Source of the DNA: Christensenella sp. UBA1750
GTDB lineage: Bacteria > Bacillota > Clostridia > Christensenellales > UBA1750
Length of the DNA: 27,382 nucleotides
NCBI GenBank assembly: GCA_002315655.1
Contig: DCHO01000004.1
Span: 1 to 27,382 of the forward strand
Reading direction: 5' to 3'
The notes beneath the pieces are model-generated. The model saw only the letters and a program-made list of their open reading frames with translations. It was not told the DNA's origin and did no database searches. Both the position numbers and the translations under genes were made by a program. Each line of letters starts with the position of its first letter. The stretch's first letter is position 1. Of the stretch, positions 14,679 through 22,518 are shown piece after piece.

Positions 14679-15236
14679 TTATTTCCACTCTTTTTTCAGG
14701 ATGGCATACTGCATCGTGTTTTCATAGCGCGGTGTACCGTCCGGATTGTTGACGAAGGAAACAAATTCCCGAAACAGACCCTCCGTCCGCATACCGAGTT
14801 TTTCGCACAAATGTTGGCTGGAAAGGTTGTAATCCTCCGTATAGGCGTAGATTCTCCGCGCCCCCTTCTCTTTGAAAAGGTAATCGAAAAAGGCGTGCGC
14901 GGCTTCATAGGCATAGCCTTTTCCCGTATAGCCAAGGTTCAGCATCCAGCAGGGGCTGAATGTATCTCGAACCGTGTTTTCATCCGCATGAGGCTCTCCC
15001 GTTTCGGGATATGCGTCAATTTCACCGATGACTTTTCCGTTTTCCTTCAACACAATCGCGAAATAATACTCCGTTTCGCCCACACGGTTCTTCATTTCTG
15101 CTTTTGCATCCTCAAGAGTTTCCAGCTTCATACAGGCAAAGCAGTTGACAGCCGGTTCATGCAGATATTCGTACACATCCGCCGCATCGGTTTCGGCAAA
15201 CGGCCGCAGAATCAATCGTTCGGTTTCAATGATCAT
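14679..15236 (-). CDS. GNAT family acetyltransferase (RimJ/RimL-like)
   Basis: This 185-residue protein opens with the typical IIETERLILRPFAETDAADVYEYLHEPAV of RimJ/RimL-type N-acetyltransferases. It continues through YYFAIVLKENGKVIGEID (strand beta-3/4 region) and LGYTGKGYAYEAAHAFFDYLF, where the acetyl-CoA pyrophosphate loop (Gly-x-Gly-x-Ala) sits, and ends in NLSSQHLCEKLGMRTEGLF. An upstream ATG at 15242 is in frame but only 1 nt after GAGG; the ATG at 15236 has 7-nt spacing and is preferred. The acceptor amine is not predictable. It stands alone, with a decayed similar fragment just upstream. Confidence 0.88.
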   Translation of the reverse strand: MIIETERLILRPFAETDAADVYEYLHEPAVNCFACMKLETLEDAKAEMKNRVGETEYYFAIVLKENGKVIGEIDAYPETGEPHADENTVRDTFSPCWMLNLGYTGKGYAYEAAHAFFDYLFKEKGARRIYAYTEDYNLSSQHLCEKLGMRTEGLFREFVSFVNNPDGTPRYENTMQYAILKKEWK

Positions 15237-15310
15237 TTTCATACCTCGTAATAGCTTCGGAAAGCATTTATATGGAACAGCTTATTCGATTTCTGCCTAT
15301 TGATCAGGCA

Positions 15311-15394
15311 TCACGCCTGAATGCGCAGGGTTACATATTCGCCCTTGTAGTGATAGCCCAGCTTTTCCGCAATGTTCACCCAAATCACTTCATC
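15311..15394 (-). pseudogene. Decayed 3' coding remnant, possibly acetyltransferase-like
   Basis: The 287-bp gap upstream of the GNAT gene contains a minus-strand stretch of 27 sense codons ending in TGA that reads DEVIWVNIAEKLGYHYKG and on to RIQA. The NIAEKLGY part looks like the late acetyl-CoA-binding helix of GNAT enzymes. A stop codon lies directly upstream and the preceding sequence continues only in other frames, so this is a gene tail that has lost its body. The call rests on a short match and is tentative. Confidence 0.4.
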
Positions 15395-15482
15395 TTACAA
15401 ACCAGTCTACTGGAAATCCCGAACTTTTTCAACTCGTGCCCCGTTAAGTTTCCCGCAAGAAAGCCCGTTTTCTGCCTTCCTG

Positions 15483-15491
15483 TGTTATACT
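15483..15491 (+). promoter_or_regulatory. Extended -10 promoter of the heterodimeric ABC exporter
   Basis: TG-T-TATACT (TG at 15483-15484, hexamer 15486-15491) lies 20 nt before AGGAGG. No convincing -35 is present. Confidence 0.5.
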
Positions 15492-15523
15492 TGATGCAAT
15501 GAAAGAGTATTAGGAGGATGCCC

Positions 15524-17251
15524 ATGAAAAAGTTATTTGTCTATATGAAAATTTATACGAAGGAGTGCATCTTGGGGCCGCTGTTCAAGCTGCTGGAAGC
15601 CTCCTTTGACCTGATCGTGCCGCTGGTGGTGGCCGCCATCATCGACACGGGCATTGCAAATCACGATATGGCTTATGTCCTTAAAATGTGCGGTATTCTG
15701 GTGCTGCTGGCAGTGGTGGGGCTTGCCTGTGCGCTGGTGGCGCAGTTTTTTGCCGCCAAGGCCGCCGTGGGCTTTGCCGCCAACCTGCGCTCGGCACTGT
15801 TCAAAAGGATTCAGTCGCTGACCTTCACCCAGCAGGATAAAGTGGGCACTTCCACCTTAATCACCCGCATGACTTCTGACATCAATCAGGTGCAGTCCGG
15901 CACGAACCTTGCCCTGCGCCTGCTGCTGCGCTCGCCCTTTGTGGTGTTCGGCGCGATGATCATGGCTTTCACCATTGACTGGCGCTGCGCCCTGACCTTC
16001 GCCGCCACGATTCCGCTTTTGTCCATCGTGGTCTTCGGCATCATGCTGTGGAGCATCCCCAATGTGAAAAAGGTGCAGGGGAAATTGGACGGCGTGCTGT
16101 CCTCCACCAGAGAGAGCCTGACGGGGGCGCGAATCCTGCGTGCCTTCTGCAAGGAGGAACAGGAAATTCGGCAGTTCACCGAGAGAAACGACGCTTTAAC
16201 TGCCCTGCAAAAGAAGGTCGGACGGGTATCCGGAATGATGAATCCGCTGACCTATGTGCTCATCAACGGCGGCGTGATCGCGCTGCTCTATGTGGGTGCG
16301 CTGCGGGTCAATGCGGGTAGTCTTTCGCAAGGGCAGGTCGTAGCTCTTTATAACTACATGGGGCAGGTGCTGGTGGAGCTGGTGAAGCTGGCAAACCTCA
16401 TCATCAGCATCACCAAGGCGCTTGCGTGCCTGGGGCGCGTCAACACCGTGATGGAAATGAATCCCGACATGGTTTCCGGGGAAACGCTGCCCGAAACCGC
16501 TTCCTCCGAGGCCGTTCGCTTTGACAATGTGACCTTGACCTACGCGGGCGCGGGTGCGCCGTCGCTGCAAAACATCTCCTTCACTGCATACAAGGGGCAG
16601 ACCATCGGCATCATCGGCGGCACGGGCGCGGGCAAAACCTCCCTTGTCAGCCTCATTCCCCGCTTTTACGATGCCACGGAAGGCGAAATCCTCATAAACG
16701 GGCAGAACGTGAAGGACTATCCCCTGCAAGCGCTCCGGCAGAGAATCGGCATTGTGCCGCAGAAGGCTGTGCTGTTCAAGGGCAGCATCCGGGAAAACCT
16801 GTGCTGGGGCAAAAGGGACGCGACAGAGGACGAAATGCTTGCCGCGCTGTCCGACGCACAGGGGCTGGACATTCTTAATGAAAAGCCCGAGGGGCTGGAC
16901 ACGGAGATCGCACAAATGGGCAGCAACCTATCCGGCGGGCAGCGGCAGCGGCTCACTATCGCCCGGGCGCTCATCGGAAAGCCCGAAATCCTCATTTTAG
17001 ACGACAGCGCTTCCGCGCTGGACTACATGACCGACCTGCACCTGCGGCAAGCCATCAAACGCTTCTCCGACATGACGGTGTTCATCGTCTCCCAGCGCAC
17101 CGCCGCCATCCGCAATGCCGACCTCATTTTAGTGCTGGACGAAGGGAAGGTCTGCGGCATGGGCACCCATGAGGAATTGCTTAAAAACAACGAGGTTTAT
17201 CAGGAAATCTACTATTCCCAGTACGAAAAGGAGGAACAGATCAGTGGCTAA
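15524..17251 (+). CDS. Heterodimeric ABC exporter half-transporter with degenerate ATP site
   Basis: This 575-residue protein has an N-terminal six-helix exporter domain (about 1-310) and a C-terminal ATPase. Walker A is GGTGAGKT (365-372), Q-loop Gln413, signature LSGGQ (469-473). In Walker B (ILILDD) the catalytic Glu is Asp494, and the switch His is Gln524 (IVSQRT). Such changes mark the inactive-site subunit of TM287/288- or BmrCD-like heterodimers. Its intact LSGGQ would complete the active site of the partner encoded next. The ATG at 15518 overlaps AGGAGG, so the ATG at 15524 is used. Multidrug or lipid/peptide export is likely; the substrate is unknown. Confidence 0.93.
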   Translation: MKKLFVYMKIYTKECILGPLFKLLEASFDLIVPLVVAAIIDTGIANHDMAYVLKMCGILVLLAVVGLACALVAQFFAAKAAVGFAANLRSALFKRIQSLTFTQQDKVGTSTLITRMTSDINQVQSGTNLALRLLLRSPFVVFGAMIMAFTIDWRCALTFAATIPLLSIVVFGIMLWSIPNVKKVQGKLDGVLSSTRESLTGARILRAFCKEEQEIRQFTERNDALTALQKKVGRVSGMMNPLTYVLINGGVIALLYVGALRVNAGSLSQGQVVALYNYMGQVLVELVKLANLIISITKALACLGRVNTVMEMNPDMVSGETLPETASSEAVRFDNVTLTYAGAGAPSLQNISFTAYKGQTIGIIGGTGAGKTSLVSLIPRFYDATEGEILINGQNVKDYPLQALRQRIGIVPQKAVLFKGSIRENLCWGKRDATEDEMLAALSDAQGLDILNEKPEGLDTEIAQMGSNLSGGQRQRLTIARALIGKPEILILDDSASALDYMTDLHLRQAIKRFSDMTVFIVSQRTAAIRNADLILVLDEGKVCGMGTHEELLKNNEVYQEIYYSQYEKEEQISG

Positions 17252-19007
17252 GGCGAAAAAGTTAGACCCCGCGCAGCAGAAAATCATTATCAGAAAAGTT
17301 CTGAAAGCCATTGCGAAATACCGCTTTTTAGTGTTTCTCTCCCTCCTTTTTGCCGCGGTCTCGGTACTGTTTACCCTCTATCTGCCCATTCAGGTGGGCG
17401 ACGCCATTGACCGCATCGTGGGCAAGAACAATGTGGATTTTGAGTTCATCCTCCGCAAGCTGACCGAGATCGGCATTGTGGTGACATTGACCGCTCTGTG
17501 CCAGTGGCTCATGAACATCATCAACAACCGCATCACCTATCAGGTCATCCGCGACCTGCGGCAGGAGGCCTTCAAAAAGCTCAACATACTGCCGCTCAAA
17601 ACCATCGACGCGCACCCCACGGGCGAGGTGGTCTCCCGGGTCATTGCGGATGTGGATCAGTTTGCAGACGGGCTGCTCATGGGCTTCACCCAGTTGTTTA
17701 CGGGCATTGTCACCATCTTAGGCACCCTCGTTTTCATGCTCACCGTCAATATCGCCATAACTCTGGTTGTGGTGCTGCTCACGCCCCTTTCCCTCTTTGT
17801 GGCCAAATTCATTGCCTCCCGCACCCATTCCATGTTCAAAGCCCAGGCCGAAGCCCGCGCCGCGCAGACCTCGCTCGTGGACGAAATGGTGGGCAATCAG
17901 AAGGTGGTGCAGGCCTTCTGCCACGAGGAAGAAGCAGAAAAGACCTTTGATACAATCAACGAGCAGCTCCGCAGCAGCTCCTTAAAAGCCACCTTCTTTT
18001 CCTCCCTCACCAACCCCTGCACCCGCTTCATCAATTCGTTGGTGTATGCCGGCGTGGGACTGACCGGCGCACTCGTCGCCATTCGCGGCGGCATCACCGT
18101 GGGCGGGCTGTCCTGCTTCCTCACCTACGCTAACCAGTACACCAAGCCCTTCAACGAGATTTCCGGCGTGATTACGGAATTACAGAACGCACTGGTCTGC
18201 GCCGGGCGCATTTTTGAGCTGATTGAAGAACCGCCGCAGGTTCCCGATAAAAAGAACGCCAAAGTGCTGACCAATCCCGAAGGCCGCGTGGAAATCAAGG
18301 ATGTTGCCTTCCGCTATCTGCCCGAAAAGCCGCTTATCAAAAGGCTCAATCTTTCCGTCACGCCCGGACAGCGGGTCGCCATCGTTGGTCCCACGGGCTG
18401 CGGCAAAACCACGCTCATCAACCTGCTCATGCGGTTTTATGATGTGGACGAAGGAAGCATTTCCGTGGAGGGCAGCGACATTCGCCAAGTGACCCGCGCC
18501 TCCTTACGCAAGTCCTTCGGCATGGTGCTGCAGGACACTTGGCTGAAATCCGGCACGATTCGGGAAAACATTGTGATGGGCAAGCCTGACGCCACCGATG
18601 CGGAGGTCATTGCCGCAGCCAAGGCTTCCCACGCCCATGGGTTCATCACGCGGCTGCCCGATGGCTACAACACAAAGATCGGCGAGGACGGCGGAGCGCT
18701 GTCCCAGGGGCAGAAGCAGCTCCTTTGCATCACAAGAGTGATGCTGTGTCTTCCGCCCATGCTGATTTTGGACGAAGCCACCTCTTCCATCGACACAAGA
18801 ACCGAAGTGAAGATACAGGAAGCCTTCGCCAAGCTCATGCAGGGAAGAACCTCCTTCATCGTGGCGCACAGGCTTTCCACCATCAAAAATGCCGATGTGA
18901 TCTTAGTCATGAAGGACGGCGACATCATCGAGCAGGGCAAGCACGAAGAACTGCTTGCCAAGGGCGGCTTCTATTCGAGCCTTTATCAAAGCCAGTTCGC
19001 GGGATAG
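17244..19007 (+). CDS. Heterodimeric ABC exporter half-transporter with canonical Walker motifs
   Basis: This 587-residue partner of the preceding gene overlaps it by 8 bp. A GTG start at 17244 has AAGGAGG nine bases ahead; 25 further in-frame upstream codons lie inside the previous gene. The membrane domain is about 25-330. The ATPase has Walker A GPTGCGKT (382-389), Walker B LILDE with Glu511, and switch His542 in VAHRLST, all canonical. Its signature is LSQGQ (486-490) instead of LSGGQ. So the pair builds one good site (this Walker motifs, partner signature) and one poor site, as expected for this exporter class. A GC-rich hairpin of repeat copy B starts directly after the TAG stop. Confidence 0.94.
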   Translation: MAKAKKLDPAQQKIIIRKVLKAIAKYRFLVFLSLLFAAVSVLFTLYLPIQVGDAIDRIVGKNNVDFEFILRKLTEIGIVVTLTALCQWLMNIINNRITYQVIRDLRQEAFKKLNILPLKTIDAHPTGEVVSRVIADVDQFADGLLMGFTQLFTGIVTILGTLVFMLTVNIAITLVVVLLTPLSLFVAKFIASRTHSMFKAQAEARAAQTSLVDEMVGNQKVVQAFCHEEEAEKTFDTINEQLRSSSLKATFFSSLTNPCTRFINSLVYAGVGLTGALVAIRGGITVGGLSCFLTYANQYTKPFNEISGVITELQNALVCAGRIFELIEEPPQVPDKKNAKVLTNPEGRVEIKDVAFRYLPEKPLIKRLNLSVTPGQRVAIVGPTGCGKTTLINLLMRFYDVDEGSISVEGSDIRQVTRASLRKSFGMVLQDTWLKSGTIRENIVMGKPDATDAEVIAAAKASHAHGFITRLPDGYNTKIGEDGGALSQGQKQLLCITRVMLCLPPMLILDEATSSIDTRTEVKIQEAFAKLMQGRTSFIVAHRLSTIKNADVILVMKDGDIIEQGKHEELLAKGGFYSSLYQSQFAG

Positions 19008-19008
19008 G

Positions 19009-19137
19009 CCGCCGCGCCGTTCCGGCGCGGCGGGGGCGCTGCGGAAATTGCAGCAGAAAATCCTTCTGCAGTGGTCGCGCCATCCCAAAGTTTGCAGTTG
19101 TCCAACAGGAACGCATCTCCCCGGGGTGACAGTTTCA
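19009..19137 (-). repeat. Dispersed hairpin repeat, copy B
   Basis: On the minus strand this reads TGAAAC, ..., TTCCTGTTGGAC, ..., GGGATGGCGCGACCAC, ..., GGATTTTCTGCTGCA, TTTCCGCAGCGCC, and ends in a perfect 11-bp hairpin (19009-19033, loop 3 nt) touching the stop codon of the ABC gene. It shares motif order with copies A and C. Lacking a T-run, the hairpin is a poor intrinsic terminator by itself. Confidence 0.75.
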
Positions 19138-19164
19138 TCTGAATTTTTTGCTCTCCCACGGGGG

Positions 19165-19260
19165 ACGAGCGTACCTGTTCAGCGACCACCGCAGCCGGAC
19201 TGCGCGGCCACACCGCAGAAAGACGACCACCGCACTCAGGGGCCGCGCGGGGGTACCTGT
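19165..19260 (+). repeat. Related, shorter repeat with a 31-nt-loop hairpin
   Basis: This is the rest of the 316-bp gap before the amidohydrolase. ACCTGTTCAGCGACCACCGC near 19171 resembles repeat pieces in the opposite orientation to copy B. GCGCGGCC (19202-19209) pairs with GGCCGCGC (19241-19248) over a 31-nt loop. The hairpin at 27309-27357 has the same loop length and a similar loop. ACCTGTTCCAC recurs at about 19254. No gene is visible. Confidence 0.5.
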
Positions 19261-19281
19261 TCCACAAACCACATATACACA

Positions 19282-19317
19282 AACGAGGCAGTCCGAACCG
19301 TTTCAGACTGCCTCGTT
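19282..19317 (-). terminator. Terminator of the amidohydrolase gene
   Basis: A perfect 12-bp stem (AACGAGGCAGTC with its complement) with a 12-nt loop begins 6 nt after the minus-strand stop; a short T-rich stretch follows on the minus strand. Confidence 0.75.
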
Positions 19318-19323
19318 AAGTAT

Positions 19324-20691
19324 TCACTTGATCCTGATCCCTTTTCCCAGGTCGCTGCGGAGGATTTTCCCGTTCCGCGCAGCGATTTCCCCTGCAACAA
19401 GCACCGCATCCACGCCCTCCGGCGCTGCATCGGGCTTGCCCACATCCACCATTGCGGCCATGTCCCGGATGTTCTTCGGGTCAAAGATTACCAAATCCGC
19501 ATCCGCGCCGATCTCCATTCGGCCTTTGCCGGGCATTTTCATGACCTGTGCCGGAAGATAGGTCGCACGGTAAACCGCGTCAATCAAGTCGATGTTCTTT
19601 CTCTCCCGCACCATGCGGAAGAACGCCGGGAAAGTACCCGCGATCTGCGGATGCCCTTCACCGGGATCGTAGGGCGCGGTGTCCGAGGACGGCATGATAT
19701 AGTCCTGCTCGGGCGTGTACGCCTTGTAAATGGATTCATTCGCGCCGGTAATGCAGATAACCGTCTCCCGGGGATGCTCCGCCCGCAGGTGCCTGTAAAG
19801 CTCCTCGTTGAGCCTCTGCCCGGCGTGCTCGCCGGTGGCCGCCAGCAGATTCGGCAGAATGTTCTCATGGGCATAAACATAGGATTCACGGTAGCACTCC
19901 GAGCCGATGCCCGTCGCCCAGTCCACATACATTCCGCTGTCCGCCCAAACGTCCAACCCGTCTTCCCGGGCTTTTTTCAGCATTTCCAAGGCTTCGGTCA
20001 TGACTTCTTCCCCATACTGATAGACCAAATGGGAGATGAGCAGCCGCACACCGGTATGCCGTGCAATATCGAAGGCTTCTTCCAGCGAATCCAGATCGAA
20101 ATCGTCCTCCAGCCCGGTATCCACCGTCACAATGCGGTTGTATTTCTTCGCAATTCTTCCCAGCGCATCAGTCTCCTCCACGGAGGTTCCGGGCGTATAG
20201 CCCAACCCGAAGGAGATTCCCGCCGCACCGTCCTGCATGGCTTTTTCCGCCAATGCGCACATCTTTTCGATTTCCTTCTTGCCAGCCGGGGTAAAAATAT
20301 CGGTGTGCCCCACGGCACGGCGCAGGGCACTGCCGCCGATCAGCTCGGCGTGATGGAAGGGAAAGCCCTTGTCCATCTCCCGTAGAAATTCCCCAACATC
20401 CGTGACCGACCCGCCGCAGTTGCCGGAAATCATGGTGGTTACGCCTTCCAATAAGGACAGCTCCGCGCAACGCTTCAAATCCTTATTCATGGTGATGCCG
20501 TCCACATGGCCGTGCACGTCAATGAAGCCGGGGCAGACAATGTGCCCCTTTGCGTCCAGCACCTGATCCGCACGCATCGGCTGATCCGAGAAAGCGGCAA
20601 TGCGCCCGTTTTCCAGCAAAACATTCATGTATTTTGCGGTCTTTTCCCGCGGATCAATGACCAGCCCGTTATGTATTGCAAGAGTTCCCAT
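19324..20691 (-). CDS. N-acyl-D-amino-acid deacylase-like amidohydrolase
   Basis: This 455-residue zinc amidohydrolase has a composite beta-domain (MGTLAIHNGLVIDP..., ENGRIAAFSD) followed by the metal-dependent TIM barrel. Key sites are His60 and His62 in GFIDVHGHVDG, Cys92 in SGNCGGS (the metal-bridging cysteine region of D-aminoacylases), FGLGYTPG, the ISHLV histidine strand and MPSSDTAPYDPG. The C-terminus returns to the beta-domain with GRMEIGADADLVIFDP. Likely chemistry is hydrolysis of N-acyl-D-amino acids or a related cyclic or acyl amide. The ATG at 20691 follows GGAGGG by 12 nt; the longer in-frame start at 20769 places that site inside the gene and is rejected. Confidence 0.85.
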   Translation of the reverse strand: MGTLAIHNGLVIDPREKTAKYMNVLLENGRIAAFSDQPMRADQVLDAKGHIVCPGFIDVHGHVDGITMNKDLKRCAELSLLEGVTTMISGNCGGSVTDVGEFLREMDKGFPFHHAELIGGSALRRAVGHTDIFTPAGKKEIEKMCALAEKAMQDGAAGISFGLGYTPGTSVEETDALGRIAKKYNRIVTVDTGLEDDFDLDSLEEAFDIARHTGVRLLISHLVYQYGEEVMTEALEMLKKAREDGLDVWADSGMYVDWATGIGSECYRESYVYAHENILPNLLAATGEHAGQRLNEELYRHLRAEHPRETVICITGANESIYKAYTPEQDYIMPSSDTAPYDPGEGHPQIAGTFPAFFRMVRERKNIDLIDAVYRATYLPAQVMKMPGKGRMEIGADADLVIFDPKNIRDMAAMVDVGKPDAAPEGVDAVLVAGEIAARNGKILRSDLGKGIRIK

Positions 20692-20738
20692 TTTACACAA
20701 AAACCCTCCAAATGCCATATAGATTACCAGACAAAAGC

Positions 20739-20764
20739 GAATCGCCTCCGTGAAAAGGCGATTC
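20739..20764 (-). promoter_or_regulatory. Leader hairpin upstream of the amidohydrolase gene
   Basis: GAATCGCCT (20739-20747) pairs perfectly with AGGCGATTC (20756-20764). It lies between the inferred transcription start and the ATG, so it would be in the mRNA leader. No T-run follows. Confidence 0.5.
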
Positions 20765-20783
20765 CGCACAAAATTCCGATACT

Positions 20784-20812
20784 TTTATAGCATATTTCTG
20801 CATAAAGGGCAA
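20784..20812 (-). promoter_or_regulatory. Promoter of the amidohydrolase gene
   Basis: On the minus strand TTGCCC (20807-20812) and TATAAA (20784-20789) are 17 bp apart, with TG one base before the -10. The flanking 20813-20883 DNA is A+T-rich and otherwise featureless. Confidence 0.65.
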
Positions 20813-20883
20813 CCGTTTTGACGAAATTCATCAATTTTTATCATTTATTTGCATAGTTATCAGGTTTCTTAAACAAATGTTCC

Positions 20884-20992
20884 CGCCGTGCGCCCGCAAG
20901 CGGGCGCACGGCGAGAGGCGCTGCGGAAAGTGCAGTGGCAATCCCAGTGCGGTGGTCGCGCCATTCTAAGGTTCTGTGTTCATCCAACAGGA
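20884..20992 (-). repeat. Dispersed hairpin repeat, copy C
   Basis: The minus strand reads ATCCTGTTGGATGAACAC, ..., AGAATGGCGCGACCACCGCA, ..., GGGATTGCCACTGCAC, TTTCCGCAGCGCC, and ends in a perfect 14-bp hairpin with a 2-nt loop (20884-20913). It is the closest match to copy B and opens a 700-bp gap without genes. Confidence 0.75.
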
Positions 20993-21018
20993 TACGCCCT
21001 CTCAGTCGCTACGCGCCA

Positions 21019-21317
21019 GCTCCCCCGCACGCGGGGGAGCCTACACGCTGCGGCGTGGAAGCCGTAACCGCAGCTAAAGATTTCAGCCATTGCCACAGTT
21101 GAAACCAAAAGAAAGGCCTCCCGCACCCTTACCCGGTGGGGAAGCCTTTGTTTGCCAATTTCTCCATTCTCCCCGCGGAACCGCTCATTTTGCCCGGTGT
21201 TTACACCGGAGCAATTTGGATATTCCGCACCGAAATGTGCTTCGCACATTCCGGTGTTTCGGAGAGACAATACAATCAAAAACATCCACCGGATGCTTTT
21301 GATTGTATTTTCTCTCC
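21019..21317. repeat. Hairpin cluster downstream of potD
   Basis: Five further hairpins lie here with no supportable gene. 21019-21040 is a perfect 10-bp GC stem with a 2-nt loop. About 21111-21150 pairs AAAGGC-TCCC-CACC with its complement, imperfectly. 21194-21209 is a perfect 7-bp stem with loop TT. 21228-21256 has 12 of 13 pairs with loop TTC. 21261-21317 is a 57-nt hairpin with 25 of 27 pairs and a 3-nt loop. Open frames through the zone are just read-throughs of these palindromes. Confidence 0.8.
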
Positions 21318-21347
21318 TCCAGTCGCTTTGCTCCCTCCATAAAGGGT

Positions 21348-21375
21348 TTGGGGAAGGAGCGCTCTCCTTCCCCAA
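21348..21375 (-). terminator. Probable terminator of the pot operon
   Basis: A perfect 12-bp stem (TTGGGGAAGGAG with its complement), 4-nt loop, 33 nt past the potD stop. The T-run on the minus strand is weak (AAACCCTTT). Confidence 0.6.
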
Positions 21376-21408
21376 TATGACACACTATCCTTTTACGCAA
21401 AGCCTGCG

Positions 21409-22461
21409 TTAGGACTGCTTGAACTCGTTCCAGATGGCGTTCATCTGCTCGGTGGCCTCAGTAGAGATGTCCTCCATGAACTCGATGTCGCCCAGCACAT
21501 CGGCGGGGATGTTCACAGCCTGGTTGTTGAGGAAATCCTCGGGCAGATACTGGGTGGCGGCGGAGTTGCAGTTGATGTACTGGGTGAAGATGGAAGCGCG
21601 GGCGGAGATTTCGGGCTCGCACATGAAATCCATGAACTTTAAGGCAGCATCCTCATGGGGCGCGTTCTTGGGCATGAACAGGGAGTCAATGCCAAAGCCC
21701 ATGCCTTCCTCGGGATAGACGACCTTGAAGTTGGGGCACTCCATGAGCACGTTGGAAACCTGAGAGGTGAAGATGTAGCCCACGGTGCACTCGCCGGAGA
21801 TCAGCTTTTCGTGGGGCGTGTCGCCGTCCAGAGCGCGGATGTTGGGCTTTAAGGCCATCAGCTTTTCACCGGCCTTGGCTATGACCTCGGGGTCTTCGGT
21901 GTTGAGAGAATAGCCCATGGACTTCATGGTGAAGCCAATGACGTTTCTCATGTGATCCATGACCACGACCTGATCCTTCAGGGATTCATCCCACAGGGAG
22001 TTGTAGCCGGTGATCTCGCAGGTCACGCGGTCGGGGTTGTAGACGATGAGCGGCGTGCCGGCAACATAGGGAATGGTGTACTTTCCGTCGGGATCGTAGT
22101 ACTGATTTAAGTACTTTTCGTTGAGGTTGGAATAGTTGGGCACCTTTTCCTTGTTGATCTCTTTTAAGAGACCCTCGGAGCGGGCGATGTTGATGATGTA
22201 GTCGGAAGCGATGATGATGTCATAGTCGCCGCCGTCGGTGGCTTCCAGCTTCGCCAGCATTTCCTCTTCGGAGTTGAAGTAGTTGTAGTTGATCTCGATG
22301 CCGGTGTTCGCCGTGAACTCGGACAGCAGCTCGGGGTCGATGTAGTCCGCCCAGGAGAAGATGACCAGCTCCTGCTTCTTGGCAGAGCAGCCCGCGGTCG
22401 TCAGCACGAGGACAGAGACCAGCAGCACAAGAGACAGCACACGAAGGACAGTCTTTTTCAT
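21409..22461 (-). CDS. potD: Spermidine/putrescine-binding lipoprotein PotD
   Basis: This 350-residue extracellular solute-binding protein delivers polyamines to the PotABC transporter. A lipoprotein signal peptide (KK, hydrophobic run, lipobox LTTAGC) gives a lipid anchor at Cys25. The mature part starts ELVIFSWADYIDPELLSEF, the hallmark opening of PotD/PotF proteins with the ligand-binding Trp-Ala-Asp-Tyr. It continues with DIIIASDYIINIARSEGLL, YTIPYVAGTPLIVYN and GFGIDSLFMPKNAPHEDAAL. It is the last gene of potABCD, 57 nt after potC, with an AAAGGG ribosome site. Spermidine versus putrescine preference cannot be set from this alone. Confidence 0.95.
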   Translation of the reverse strand: MKKTVLRVLSLVLLVSVLVLTTAGCSAKKQELVIFSWADYIDPELLSEFTANTGIEINYNYFNSEEEMLAKLEATDGGDYDIIIASDYIINIARSEGLLKEINKEKVPNYSNLNEKYLNQYYDPDGKYTIPYVAGTPLIVYNPDRVTCEITGYNSLWDESLKDQVVVMDHMRNVIGFTMKSMGYSLNTEDPEVIAKAGEKLMALKPNIRALDGDTPHEKLISGECTVGYIFTSQVSNVLMECPNFKVVYPEEGMGFGIDSLFMPKNAPHEDAALKFMDFMCEPEISARASIFTQYINCNSAATQYLPEDFLNNQAVNIPADVLGDIEFMEDISTEATEQMNAIWNEFKQS

Positions 22462-22518
22462 GGATTTTTCCCTTTCTGTTCTGTGAAAGAACTTTATAAC
22501 AACGCTTATTTTGCGTGG

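Noticed and set aside
18955..20385. 476-codon plus-strand ORF across repeat copy B and the amidohydrolase
   Set aside because: It is mostly antisense to the amidohydrolase, which has the full catalytic motif set; the first part is read-through of repeats.
20980..21375. 131-codon minus-strand ORF after potD
   Set aside because: It consists of the hairpin cluster read as protein; no ribosome site or family match.
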